This document shows positions 11,965-22,587 of a stretch of 64,000 nt of DNA, one piece after another (position 1 is the stretch's first letter; each line of letters opens with the position of its first letter). The notes beneath the pieces are model-generated. The model was given only the letters and a program-made list of their open reading frames with translations, was not told the origin of the DNA and did not search any database. Source of the DNA: Trichobilharzia regenti (taxonomy: Eukaryota; Platyhelminthes; Trematoda; Strigeidida; Schistosomatidae); assembly GCA_944472135.2 (NCBI GenBank), contig OX235264.1:86996319-87060318 (forward strand), in the 5' to 3' direction. The position numbers and the translations under genes were made by a program.

Positions 11965-13004
11965 TTTGTATAACACAAAACAACACGGGTGTTGATTACC
12001 TAATTTTTTTCCTAGACAAGCTTGGAGTTTGTTTAAGAAACAATTTATTATGTAAGGGGAATCCATATATTAAATTTAGTGCCAAACTTTTTCAACCACT
12101 TCAATTAAAGTCTTTAACTTTGACTCCTAGCATTGTGAGGAGTTCAGCAAAGCAACGTACATTATTCCAAGTTATTTACACTAACAGTGAATGACTACAG
12201 AATTCGTGACATGCTTTGACTTGACAACTTTTTCAACACCCCATGATGTCGAGGAAGATGGTGTTTCATCATGTTTAAATATGTTTAAGGGATCTGAATT
12301 GACAGAGATTTACAACTCCAGCTGCCTTCATAGTATAACTAGCTTCACTATGAAATGAATCTGAAAACCAATCGATATAAGAATCTGGGAAAGATATGAT
12401 GGTAGGAAGATGTGTTTTTTTACCAACCCATGTTCACTATTAATTAATCTATTGTTATCACATTGCTTTGATAGATACGGAAGGACACAACTTTCCATCT
12501 GCATATGTTGTCCGATCCACCTAGATGTCTTTCAAATTCTGCGATTACACATTTATTTTCCGTCATACATGAATTCTCACTGAGAGCGTGGGAGTAGAGC
12601 ACAGATGTTTTCACGCAAATTCTAGGTGTATAAACTAAACCCATAGACTTTAATAATTGATTAGTTCACTGAATAACCGCAGAGTTGTGGTTCAGTGCTA
12701 TAGGTAGCAGACTAAAAATTGTCAATTTAGTGATCTGAACAATTCCGCATACATAGGTCTAAACAACTGGTTAGTATAATAAACTTTCTTGTGATGCACT
12801 GAGTGTTAGTTAAAGTGAAGTTGTAGTTCGCAGATCCAGATTAACACGTGGTTAATACACTTAAAGTTAACTTTACATAATACAGTTCGGTTACGTAAGT
12901 AACGTCATTATCCTCACATAATACACGCGACTCATCGCTCAATTCATGAAAGTGTATACTCTAGTATAGTTTAGACAGCCGACAATGTTTCCAAACTGAC
13001 TTAC

Positions 13005-13342
13005 TTGTATATAAATAAATTCCCATTTGTGACAGTAAATATTCTGTAAACTAGCCAAACGTTCAGCTTCGAATCCGGCTAACTCTAGTCTTTGTTTATT
13101 TTGCATAGTGCGTTTACACAAGTATACAGCATAATCTGCAGTATCTGCTTCCATGCATCGACTTGGGTAAAGAAAAGGTGTTTGAAATCTGTAATAAGTA
13201 TGCCCATCATTTTTAACTGTCAGCACATGGTCGTCAATGCAAAAAATGTAGCCCATAGACGCAATACGGCTAGCAAGATGAACTGCTTCAGTAACATCGC
13301 TAGCACCAGTGTGTTCCATCAACCAGTGAACGATATCACTAC
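13005..13342 (-). CDS. RGS exon 3, left-arm copy
   Basis: This is the inverted copy of exon 3 of the RGS gene (36189-36526; pairs sum to 49531), with intact splice sites. It follows left-arm exons 1-2 at the same intron distance as in the right arm. It could be the third exon of a second, leftward RGS gene whose remaining exons would lie beyond the window start. The sequence between here and position 1 holds no exon 4 to 8. Confidence 0.65.
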
Positions 13343-15317
13343 CTAAAAGTAAAGAGAAAAATTATAAGCGTATTATTTTATGGACATTCTTCGAATAGAT
13401 TGCCAGTTTGAATAGAGTTAAATAAACCTCTTGGAAAGAACTATGCTCACACTTAGTGAAGCCTACTACGGATTGTGGGCAGACAAGGCTACAAGGAGCA
13501 TTTTGATAAAATGAAATTCGTCTGTTATGAAAGTAATCGTAAGCCTTATAACTATAACAACAAACTTGCATTACTAAAGCGTATCTGTCATTGTTGACAG
13601 GTTTAAATATCTTTCTCGTTTAGGATATGCTTTTCAGGATACTGTTTCCAAAACGCCGCCTGATTGTAACGGTCAACTATAGAACATTAATATCTAAAGG
13701 GATTAGCATAATTGTGAGATGACTTGAACTTCCTATTTGAAGGTGGTATTATTTTAAACCATGCACAACATTGAACTTCCAGTGGAAATTAGACACGGCC
13801 CAAATACATCTTGCTGCTGCAGAAATAAGTGGTGAAATATATCCTTCCTGCTAATAGCATAAACTATTACCTTATGAAAGTCTGTTGAAGGCGATCAGAA
13901 TATCAGTATTTTCGACTCAACAGCCGAATCATAGTCCTGAGGGTGTGAATTCGAAGATGATACTATTTAGAGTGAAATAATTAGTGCAAATTCGCACACA
14001 ACGCCTTTCAACAAAAGCACCTCGGCTTACAGCACTGTGCTCCCACAGAATGATAATATGTACATCATGATAAAATAATAAACAAAGCACGAGGTCCAAC
14101 AAATAGACACTTTCCAGCAATACGGCACAATTACATGAAACAAACAATAAGAATCTTTGCTAAATAATGCTGCACTTTTCGCACGTATGCAAATGGGAAT
14201 TTTTCATAAAACGACAGGAGCACAAGCAGCTTCAAATATTAAATATAAGTTCCTTGAATACCTGAGATTCGTAACTAACAGAAACGTTGGGCAGATGTTA
14301 GGCGCATATGCGAGTGTGGAACTTATTTGACATGAGCAGTATTTGAAATTCTACTTTAGTAGTAAGAGCCTTTATACTTCATCATGCGAAAATGATGCAC
14401 ATAAACTCTTCTTTAGTTTTATCACATTCTCATTTAAACTTGGTTTATTTACTTTCCCAACGGTCTAGTATTATATAACCTATTCCTTCTCCTTGGTTTT
14501 TATCTACTACGTCTAACATCTGTGTGTATAATTATACCAAATTCCATTACCCTTGTTATCACAAATAACCTTGATATTTCATCATCGATTTTAGTAGTTA
14601 TTGTGATTATGACTAATTGCAAAGCATACATGCACAACCACACCATCCTACTGACAGATCACCACGATTAGTATATAATTATTTGCGGAGTTGCGTATGT
14701 AGACGACTGATGAGATTTAATTGGAAACAATACTTTTTAAATATTGTTCCCATTTATTATACTCGTCAGTTACAGAAGAAAAGACCTTGGAAGCTTTCGA
14801 CAATAGGCAAAGTGTACAGAACACACGAATGTAATATTAGCTGGATAGGTGTGTCTCGGGTGGTGTCAAACCGCGCATAGAAGGACACGTAAAACAACCA
14901 AGCATGTTGTAGGTAAATCTATATTTCCATACTTCTAACAGAAACCCTAGTAGAGCCAACTACCGGGAAAAACTTCCAGATACCATGATGTTATGCAAAG
15001 ATTCTGCAGCTCCACCTTCAAATGTGTCGTCTGTAATGTCTTTCTACGACAATGCAAACAACACAAGATGCTCGATGTCTAAGATGAAAATACTTTGCAA
15101 CAGCACATTTCTACCTTCTCTAGGTCGAAATCGGAGCGAACATGTCGTCAAATTGATATCACACTGCAAGGTCACACTTGCACATAGGATCTGTTTCTGA
15201 ATACAAACTGCTGATACTTTTTATTACAATCACCGTTTTGACATACATGAAACATATTAATCTGTAAATATACAGAGTTGTGGGAGAAACAGTGCAAAGA
15301 TGCAAAAAGTAACAAAC

Positions 15318-15815
15318 CTGTGAATGTACTGGGAATAACGGACATAAGACTTTTCACATTGCGGACGGGAATCCCATCCTCCTCTGAGATCATCTGGTCA
15401 ATCAACGCTTCCAACTTCTGCCAAAGATAGTCATTCGGAGACTGGCGATCGTCTAAGTCTAGACAGAAGTTAAACATTACACGTTAATACCTTCATGTGA
15501 AATCTTTTTTGATTGTGCACACTTAATAGGTAACTGCTGATCTTCTTCGCAATGGAAAGCACAGGGACTAGATATGTTAGGCGCAAGACAATTTTTGCTA
15601 TGACATCTTTCATCTGATTCTGAGTGACATTCGGTTTTTTTCTCTGGTTGTCCTGAAATTTTACAGCTCTTAGATGTGTTAACGGAGCTAGAGGCCGAAT
15701 CAGAGTTAGTGTCTATGACAGGTGAATAAGGAGCCTCGTTTCCAGAACATTTAGAGACACTCTGAACCATATTTTGAACATGTCGACATGCCATGCTTTT
15801 AATCGGGTTTACCAT
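15318..15815 (-). CDS. RGS exons 1 and 2, left-arm copy
   Basis: Exon 1 (15815-15491) and exon 2 (15458-15318) are the inverted duplicates of 33716-34040 and 34073-34213, including the same 32-nt intron between them. The coding sequence appears unbroken. The copy is oriented leftward, head to head with the right-arm gene. Whether it belongs to a complete gene cannot be seen, because exons 4-8 are not in this arm. Confidence 0.65.
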
Positions 15816-15857
15816 ACCATACAGTTCGACTGACAATAAATAATCCCCGTCTTATTT

Positions 15858-16546
15858 ACGCGACCTATTGACCTTAAAAGTATTAATGATACCGCGAAGG
15901 TCATTTCCAATATCCAATATCCTGATTACGAGCTAGTATAAACCAGTGATTTCTTTGAGCTCGCTTCTTGATTGTGAGGTAGAGGTTCCTGATCTTCGGT
16001 GAGCTTCTGCGTAGTAAGTCCCGACACTCGACTGCTTTAGCTCTGGTAGACTCCAGGAGGAGTGGTGCGGGGATTGGTCGAGATGTGGTTTGTAGTATGC
16101 AGTATGTTAGGACTGTATTGCTGCCGTGAATGGAGTTTGACCTAAATCCCGTTGGTCATTCGGTGTAGTCATAAAAGCAGAACAGTAATAATCATAATAA
16201 TAATAATAGGTTGTAGTGTAGATAATATAGGTTGAGATAAGTGGAATAATAAAGGTGACCTAAGGAAAAGATAGAGTGAGAGAAGGCAGAATAGGTCGTG
16301 GGGATTTAGTTTGTACGCTTATTCATTGACAGTGTGGTTTCAAATTTTATCAGGATAAGCCATTGAGACACAAACCTTGCATTTCTGCATGATTGTCTAG
16401 CTTCCGCTTAAAAATCTCCAGAGATGGTGCTGTAGTCACGGCCGCCGGTAAAGCGTTCCAGAGACGGCAAACACGAAGCGAAAAGAAATGTGATCGCACG
16501 CGACCTATTGACCTTAAAAGTATTAATGATACCGCGAAGGTCATTT
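15858..16546 (-). mobile_element. Truncated CR1-like LINE tail between 49-bp direct repeats
   Basis: The 49-bp sequence starting acgcgacctattgacc occurs at 15858-15906 and again at 16498-16546. Between them, on the - strand, is the end of a LINE RT ORF (HFFSLRVCRLWNALPAA) and a 3' UTR ending in a TAA-type microsatellite near 16188-16208. The layout looks like a 5'-truncated insertion with an unusually long target duplication. The 49-bp repeat may instead contain element sequence. Confidence 0.65.
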
Positions 16547-17072
16547 ACAGAAGACTTAAAAGTCTCAATACAAAAATGTCAGAATAAAGTGCCAAACGAG
16601 TCGCATTTACTACGCTTAAAATCCTTGCACTTTTGTTTTGGCACTAGCGATTCTTCAATGAAGTTACAGTATAGCAGTCATCACTCAGATCCTTCAGGAT
16701 TAGTTGTATGAACCGGAGAAGCTACTAGGGGATATTGTGTGCATCTTCTGCTTCAAAAGCTTGTTACTTATTCACTTTTACGCTCCTTTGTGAATAAGTT
16801 CAGGTTTTAGGGATCAGTTAAGGTTTGGAATCGGGTAAGTGCGTTTTGCCGACAAAAATTATCCTGCAGGGTAAATAACCCTGAAGTTTTGGGAGGCATT
16901 TGGCAGTTAGTACTCTGTAATCCAACCGAGTTTTCGGATTGCGCAAGCTTTTTATGAAATGATTGTGTGCCTCCAGACTTTCAGCTATAGGAGTGGAAGA
17001 TGATGAAAACGTAAGTTATAGAATACAGAAAGGCACTTTGATGACCTCAATTTAAGTGAATCTTATGACGTT
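16547..17072. other. Distal left arm, no gene seen
   Basis: This stretch matches 30489-31011 inverted. I see no coding potential, RNA gene or recognisable repeat in it. The duplication ends at about 17072, exactly where the 5' region of a CR1-like LINE starts. Confidence 0.5.
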
Positions 17073-17275
17073 TTATATTCCTCTTCGCCCGGTACGTTCG
17101 AATCAGGTGACTCTGTTGCACGCGTTTCCGTTTACACTCATTTATTGGTTACTAATAATTTATCTTTAATAAAGATGGTTCAAAATTCTAAAAAGCGTGT
17201 TCGTGTGAACACCAGTAATTTAGAAAATAGCACCGGCTCGTCTAATAACACATTACCGACTGGGAATTCCTACCA

Positions 17276-18259
17276 ATGCTCTTGAGAAGCTCAGACTGGG
17301 GTGAATACTTCACCAATAATAACTTAGAAGTAATACTAAATACCTTCTACAAGACAATCAGTTCGGTAAGAGACACAATCGCATCCCTGAAATCTGCCCT
17401 AAAGACACCAACGCTGTTCATAGATCGCAAAACGCGAATAAAACTAAGGAAACTAAAAAGGAGATTTTATTTATACAAAGAATTTAATGCATTACACCTG
17501 ATACACGAAATATTTAAAAATTTAGATGAGAGACATAAAATGAAAGCACAAGTCGAGGAAAATAAAGCCCTAGAGGGCACCTCTAAAACCCAGGAACTCT
17601 GCAAAATCTTGCAAAAACGGATGAAGAAGGGTGAAGAAAACAATATCAGTCATTTAGAACACGAAGATATAATTTATGATGATCCCCAGATCATTAGTGA
17701 ACTCCATAGTGAGTGGTTCTCCAATAACACCAAAGCACATCCGTCCCCAATTCTCGACATAACCTGCAAAAATAACTACAAGTTAGGTGAAATAAACTTT
17801 AATACACAAAATATAGCATCGGCGGTAAGGACATTAAAAGCTAACAGTAGTTGTGGGATAGACGATATACCATCCGTCATATACAAAAACGGTGGTACGG
17901 ATATGATTGTATTATTACTTAGAATATTTAATATCTCACTAGTGATCGAAACCTACCCTGAAACTTGGAAAAACACATATATATTACCTAAGCATAAAGG
18001 AGGGGCCAAAACTAGTGCATGTAATTATAGGCCTATCAATATAACACCAGTCATATCAAGGATCATGGAGAAAGTAATCAAGGACCAAATGTCAGACTAC
18101 TTTCTAAAACATAAACTCATCAACCTGTCACAGCACGGATTCCTCAAGAAAAGATCTTGCGTCACTTGCCATATAGACTTTTTCAACGAAGTCACCTATA
18201 GAAGAGATAGGAGAGAGCTAGTGATTATCCTCTATTTCGATAAAAAGGAAAGCCTTCGA
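17276..18259 (+). pseudogene. CR1-like RT, N-terminal part
   Basis: The frame encodes the ORF2 linker and RT fingers (KHKGGAKTSACNYRPINITP, SQHGFLKKRSCVTCHIDF) up to block A. A one-base frameshift lies within block A (VIILYFDKK, where the other copy has FDISKAFDRV). Homology then continues in another frame until the SINE insertion. With ORF1 and the endonuclease deleted upstream, it is non-functional. Confidence 0.85.
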
Positions 18260-18272
18260 CAGAGTCCCACAT

Positions 18273-18380
18273 CATCACTCACTGAGAAATGCAGGTACAT
18301 CCAGCTGACGAGTCCCAATTAGGACGAAATGCGCATCCTGGATTCCACTGCTAGCCACCATCCACCAATTGTTTACAAAT
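18273..18380 (+). mobile_element. SINE fragment with hammerhead, flanked by 13-bp target duplication
   Basis: A 108-bp insertion interrupts the CR1-like RT. The 13-bp sequence cagagtcccacat occurs immediately before (18260-18272) and after (18381-18393) it. Removing the insertion and one repeat restores RT homology (RVPHSLLV, then SLGIRNPLYNW). The insert is mostly a hammerhead ribozyme plus a short 3' segment ending gtttacaaat. It resembles the hammerhead region of schistosome Sm-alpha-type SINEs but lacks the tRNA-like head, so it is probably 5'-truncated. Confidence 0.8.
18299..18343 (+). ncRNA. Type I hammerhead ribozyme
   Basis: All elements fall in order. Stem I is ATCCAG (18299-18304) with CTGGAT (18338-18343). 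The core CTGACGA (18305-18311) fits the consensus CUGANGA. Stem II is GTCC/GGAC around a 6-nt loop. GAAA follows at 18326-18329. A 3-bp stem III, TGC/GCA, ends in the cleavage triplet ATC, with predicted cleavage after 18337. The tiny stem III is typical of schistosome SINE hammerheads. All canonical pairs are intact; cleavage itself is untested. Confidence 0.85.
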
Positions 18381-18393
18381 CAGAGTCCCACAT

Positions 18394-19494
18394 AGTCTGT
18401 TAGTCAGTAGGCTATGCTCACTAGGGATACGCAACCCCCTCTACAATTGGATAAAATCATTCCTGTATGACAGGAATCAGACGACTAAAGTTGGCTCAAT
18501 GACCTCCAGACCTAGACCAATCAGCAGTGGTGTCATCCAGGGGAGTGTATTGGGACCCCTTCTTTTCATTATATACATAAACAGTATATGTGAATGTTTT
18601 AGTATAGGCAAGCCAATACTGTATGCAGATGACTTGAAGGTGACATATACCTGCACAAATACAGATATCGGCCCAACTATGAACTCCATACATGAAGAAT
18701 TAGCAAAAATGGATAGATGGTGTGACACGTGGAGACTTGAGTTTAATGTTGAAAAGTGTGGATGGCTCTGCATAGGCTGTTCCAACCTTGACCTCAACCT
18801 AGCAATTCAGGGCCACAAAATCCTCAGACTCAAATCTGTACTAGACCTAGGACTGAAATATTCACACAATCTATCATTTTCAGAGCATATCTCGAATCAA
18901 GTGTCGAAATCACGAAGGCTTATTGGTTTCCTACTCAGGAACTTCTACAGAAACGAATCCAGAATACTACTGTACAAGGTTTGTGTGCGCCCACTCCTAG
19001 ATTACTGCTCATTCATATTCAGCAGTACACGCATAGAAGACAAACTGAAAGTAGAAGGAGTACAGAGGTACTTCACGCGAAAAGTACTCGGAACCGATAA
19101 CGGCACAAACTACTCTACCAGATGTGAAATCCTAGGACTAGAAACATTATGGTTAAGGCGACTGCGACTAAATCTGGTACTCTTCTATAAGCTTCTTAAC
19201 CAAATAGTGTATACCCCTGCTAACTATACTCGGTCCTCAGGTAACACAGGATACAACCTTAGGCACACTAAAGGTACAGTGGCTATAGAACCATGTAAAA
19301 CAGCCACCAGGCAAAAGTTTTTCTTGATTAGGTATGCCCAAATATGGAACAAACTACCTGAGAAAATACGACTAGCAAGCACATTGGCCTCCTTTGAAAA
19401 GGCACTTAATGACACACTAAGTGAGTTTGTAATTGATACCAGTGGTAATTCCCATGTAAGAGTTTCAGAAATCATAGGCCCATTTAATGTATGA
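18394..19494 (+). pseudogene. CR1-like RT, C-terminal part
   Basis: RT homology resumes after the SINE with block B (SGVIQGSVLGPLLFIIYIN), block C with YADD (ILYADDLKVTY) and the C-terminal region (RPLLDYCSFIFSSTRIEDKL, IWNKLPEKIRLAS), to a natural stop at 19494. It is about 60% similar by eye to the copy at 6528-8160 and therefore not a recent sibling. Confidence 0.88.
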
Positions 19495-19560
19495 ACTCAG
19501 AGACTACACCTGTTGTTTGTTTTGTCTCTATTTATAATTCCAGACAAAAAAGCAGCAGTC

Positions 19561-20149
19561 ATGACAATAACACCCATTCAATCAAGAGTCGATCAAACTA
19601 TGTCTACCTGATACAAAGGGCGAACCATAACCAACATACGAATGAAATATGAGAAAACAGGGTAGAAACTTACCGCAACACCACATGGAAAGATAAAAGT
19701 TACTTGGATATCATTTATAATCCACCAACTGGTCTCCTACCCAAAAAGAATGCGGCGATTTTTTATCCAAAAAGGCGAGGAAATACATAAACCCACAGCA
19801 GCTGTTGTTAACACTCAGTGGGGGTAGGAGCCAACAAAGTAATCCTTTCAAAGCACATGTATACTTCAAATGGACACGGAGACTTTGTGGAATACGTCAT
19901 AATCCAAATCACTACCCGTACAGCGCCAATAAACCTGGATATCTATGATATAACGAAAACATGCTGAAAGCTGCATCTCAGATCAAGTTGACTCATTCCA
20001 TGGTAATGATCTCCTCCTGTGTGCCTTATTCGACATATTGAATGGAATGGTTTGCAGTTATTCTGGTACTAGATCGAAAAGAATAAAAAATTCACCGGTT
20101 GCTGAATCAAAAGTACTTCTCTGCATGTTTAACTGTATTCTAACTGCTA
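19561..20149. other. No gene seen
   Basis: AT-rich sequence between the CR1-like LINE and the repeat block that carries Merlin. I find no ORF with recognisable content, RNA gene or terminal repeat. Confidence 0.4.
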
Positions 20150-20222
20150 TGATTAATTCCAAACCATTTATCCCATAATCACTCAAATTCCAGGAACGAT
20201 CCAATTCTACCATTTAAAGAAG

Positions 20223-21068
20223 GGTGACTCTAAAGAATAGCGGCCCAAACCGAAACGACCTTTTAACGCAAAATGACCTTGATAGGGACAACTTCGGCCA
20301 ATAAGAAGACTCAAAAGGAGAGGCGCATAATTGTAAAAAACGGTTTATATAGAAGTAATACAATCATAATAAACAGTTACAAAGAATGGCGTTCGCGTAT
20401 ATGTTGCAAGAAAACCTCCCAGTTTCTCATGGGAGTCTTCATAGTCATATGAAACCAGTTTCGGTACATAAATTCATCCAGGTAACTGTAAATCATGGGA
20501 TTTCTCGATCCATTAACCGCTCTTATACGTCTTTCTAGACGACTCCAAAATCTTTCAGTGGAACTGGTGTGGGTTCCATCCAAAGGATTCCGGAAACCGT
20601 CCGTATGATTAACAACATGATGAATGTACCCATGATTCGATAATTGACGGTATCCGCTCCATTCATCTGTATGAATAGTCGTCCCCGGCAACACCAAACG
20701 CTTATTAATAGACACTAATACTGCTGCACTGCGATTGTGAATCGCTTCTATATACCCTTTGCGCAGTGTCGTGTCGTAGATAACCAGTGTCCACTGCTGG
20801 TTTGCTTGTAATCTCCCGCGGTTGTATTTCCTTCGGCACTCAATACATCTGTATACAAAGCCATCAATGGCCTCTGCTTATATTTGTATATGCATAACTC
20901 CTCCGTATTGGCGAATTTTCGACAAAGCTATCAGTTCGTTATCTAAACAGTAATCGAAAACATCCATGATTACTTCCGAAAATGATACAGTCAGCTGATT
21001 CCTTGCTCAAGGTCACTTTTTGTTCGAAGGTCGTTTCGGTTTGGGCCGCTATTCTTTAGAGTCACCTA
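20223..21068 (-). mobile_element. Merlin DNA transposon, deletion derivative
   Basis: A 40-bp perfect terminal inverted repeat starts ggtgactctaaagaatagcg at 20223 and ends at 21068. The 8-bp duplication taaagaag lies directly outside both ends (20215-20222 and 21069-21076), the size expected for Merlin. The related repeat at 5363-6060 shows the site without the element. It is 846 bp long, shorter than a full Merlin, and its transposase is internally deleted, so it would depend on an enzyme supplied elsewhere. Confidence 0.93.
20377..20877 (-). pseudogene. Merlin transposase (IS1595/ISXO2-like DDE), internally deleted
   Basis: The frame runs from a stop near 20880 to the stop at 20377. An N-terminal DGFVYRC piece typical of the family's zinc-binding start is fused directly to RRKYNRGR. 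The region between them, which normally holds the first catalytic Asp, is missing. Downstream the second Asp is present (IHTDEWSGY), as is the third acidic residue in HTSSTERFWSRLERR. The family cuts and pastes DNA through a DDE-type RNase H fold and is related to bacterial IS1595 transposases. This copy cannot be catalytic. Confidence 0.88.
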
Positions 21069-22035
21069 AAGAAGCCGGCGGACACGATGTAAATGTGTAT
21101 TCATGATCTGAAATAAAGAAGCAACTGGCTTTCAACATTTTACTTAACTTACGAGTACAGTCCGCCATGCAGACACAAATGGCGCAAATGGGGAATTCTG
21201 GAATCGACCTCGGGACCATTTGATGCAGTAAAACAACCCGACGTGACCATATCTAATTTTCGCATCCACGATCAAATTTCTCTCCTGTTATGAAACTACG
21301 ATAAGACTGCTGAAAATGTGGAATAAATATATCACTGATCTCAACATAATACATCAATAATCTTTAAGCCAAGGGTGCTGCTCACAACAAAGTTATATAA
21401 GAGAATTGACTTCAAGCTTTATTTTTCCCATATATCTGTATTACATTCATGTGATGTCTGGGTGTTTTGTTAATGCGAACACAATATTTCTATATCTCTT
21501 TATGTGCTACACAAACAGACTTTATAGCAGACTGTTCCGACTGACTCTAATGTCAGAAAGAACAACCAAACTGTAAGTCCATTATACATCAAATTATGTG
21601 TAATTTATATAATAACTTATCCATGCCTGTACAATAGGTATGTTCCTGCATAAACAGGAAGGAATATATTATTATTATTAAAACAATATTTATGCATGCC
21701 TATACAATTGGTGTACCCTACATAGCTAGGGAAAAAATGTACTTTATTATATTATCTTTACTAAATATGCTTATTAATATTATGTGAAAATTATCGAATT
21801 GATGATACCTATAAACTGGCGTCCCTCATGTAAAAATGAGAATATATATTATTATTATTATACAATTTAGGTTCGTCAGCTACATAATAGCTGAACGATT
21901 TAATATGGCCGAAGATCTTCTGGCTACTGTCACTAAATTAAAGACTATTAAAGTAGTCTCGGATAAAACACCAAACCAAAGGCAAGCAACAAAGAACTCT
22001 GTCGACACAAAGATGACAACACTGAGAAATACATC

Positions 22036-22387
22036 TGTCAATGTAGTTGAAGATTGAACGATCAATTCATGGTTCTTTCCTCAAAACCAACTTCCCCAAT
22101 TTTCGCGGAGGCATCAATACGACAGTCACCGTCTCACCGGTCGCTGTTCAGAAAGAATTCAGCAGAAAACCGTCAGGAGTAATATTGTGATTTATCATTG
22201 TAATGTTTGTTCACAGACCTTAGTCATACGTCATTTATATGTTGGTGTAACAATAAAGAATCCTCGAGTCAGCAATTGGTGTTTTGGTTTTATCGTCCGT
22301 TATTACTAAGCGTTTCTGAGAAACTTCAAGCGACAGCGTGAGCCTGAGCGTAGCTGGGCATTAACGGTTTACGAGACGTGGCCGACA
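22036..22387 (+). repeat. BEL/Pao 5' LTR
   Basis: 352 bp, starting TGTCAATG and ending in CA. It contains caataaagaat, a possible polyadenylation signal. It matches the 3' LTR with many substitutions and small indels, which suggests an old insertion. Confidence 0.8.
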
Positions 22388-22587
22388 GTTTCTGACGGAG
22401 AAGTCAGTTTTCGACGGGTTTGGACCGTTGGTGACAGATTGGATAGTTACCGTTCATCTTTCCTGGTGCCGGTCAAGTCCTCTTTGAACAAGCAATATCT
22501 GGAACATTTTTGGAATTGGGTCAAGTTCAACAATGCCTGGATCAAAGAAGGGACAGAGCGTCTTGGATGCAAACAGGAAAGTAAGTC

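Larger units (their letters stand above)
1..17072. repeat. Left arm of a large inverted duplication
   Basis: Read on the - strand, this segment repeats 30489-42933 almost base for base. Position pairs sum to about 42934 for 1-2965 (pairing with 39969-42933), to 49531 for 11415-15840 (pairing with 33690-38116), and to 47561 near 17072 (pairing with 30489). It is not a simple mirror. It carries an extra block at 2973-11414 (a third copy of the RGS exon 3 segment, a repeat block and a CR1-like LINE) and lacks about 1.97 kb that the right arm has at 31012-32998. Differences are scattered single bases and small indels, so the copy is either recent or an assembly product. Confidence 0.9.
17073..19560 (+). 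mobile_element. CR1-like LINE with internal deletion
   Basis: A + strand relative of the element at 6528-11414. A short 5' UTR leads to an ORF1 start (ATG 17175, MVQNSKKRVRVN), but after about 100 bp the sequence jumps to the middle of ORF2 (RSSDWGEYFTNNNLE, matching RSSKWDEYFTTDDLS in the other copy). ORF1 and the endonuclease are deleted. The RT continues to 19494 and is interrupted by a SINE at 18273-18380. The 3' end is not sharp; it is placed shortly after the stop. Confidence 0.8.
20150..21665 (-). repeat. Dispersed repeat block carrying a Merlin insertion
   Basis: This is the inverted relative of 5363-6060, with the shared sequence on both sides of the Merlin element. The shared part ends near 21665 in a TTA/TAA-rich run. 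The family is unknown; no coding sequence of its own was recognised. Confidence 0.65.
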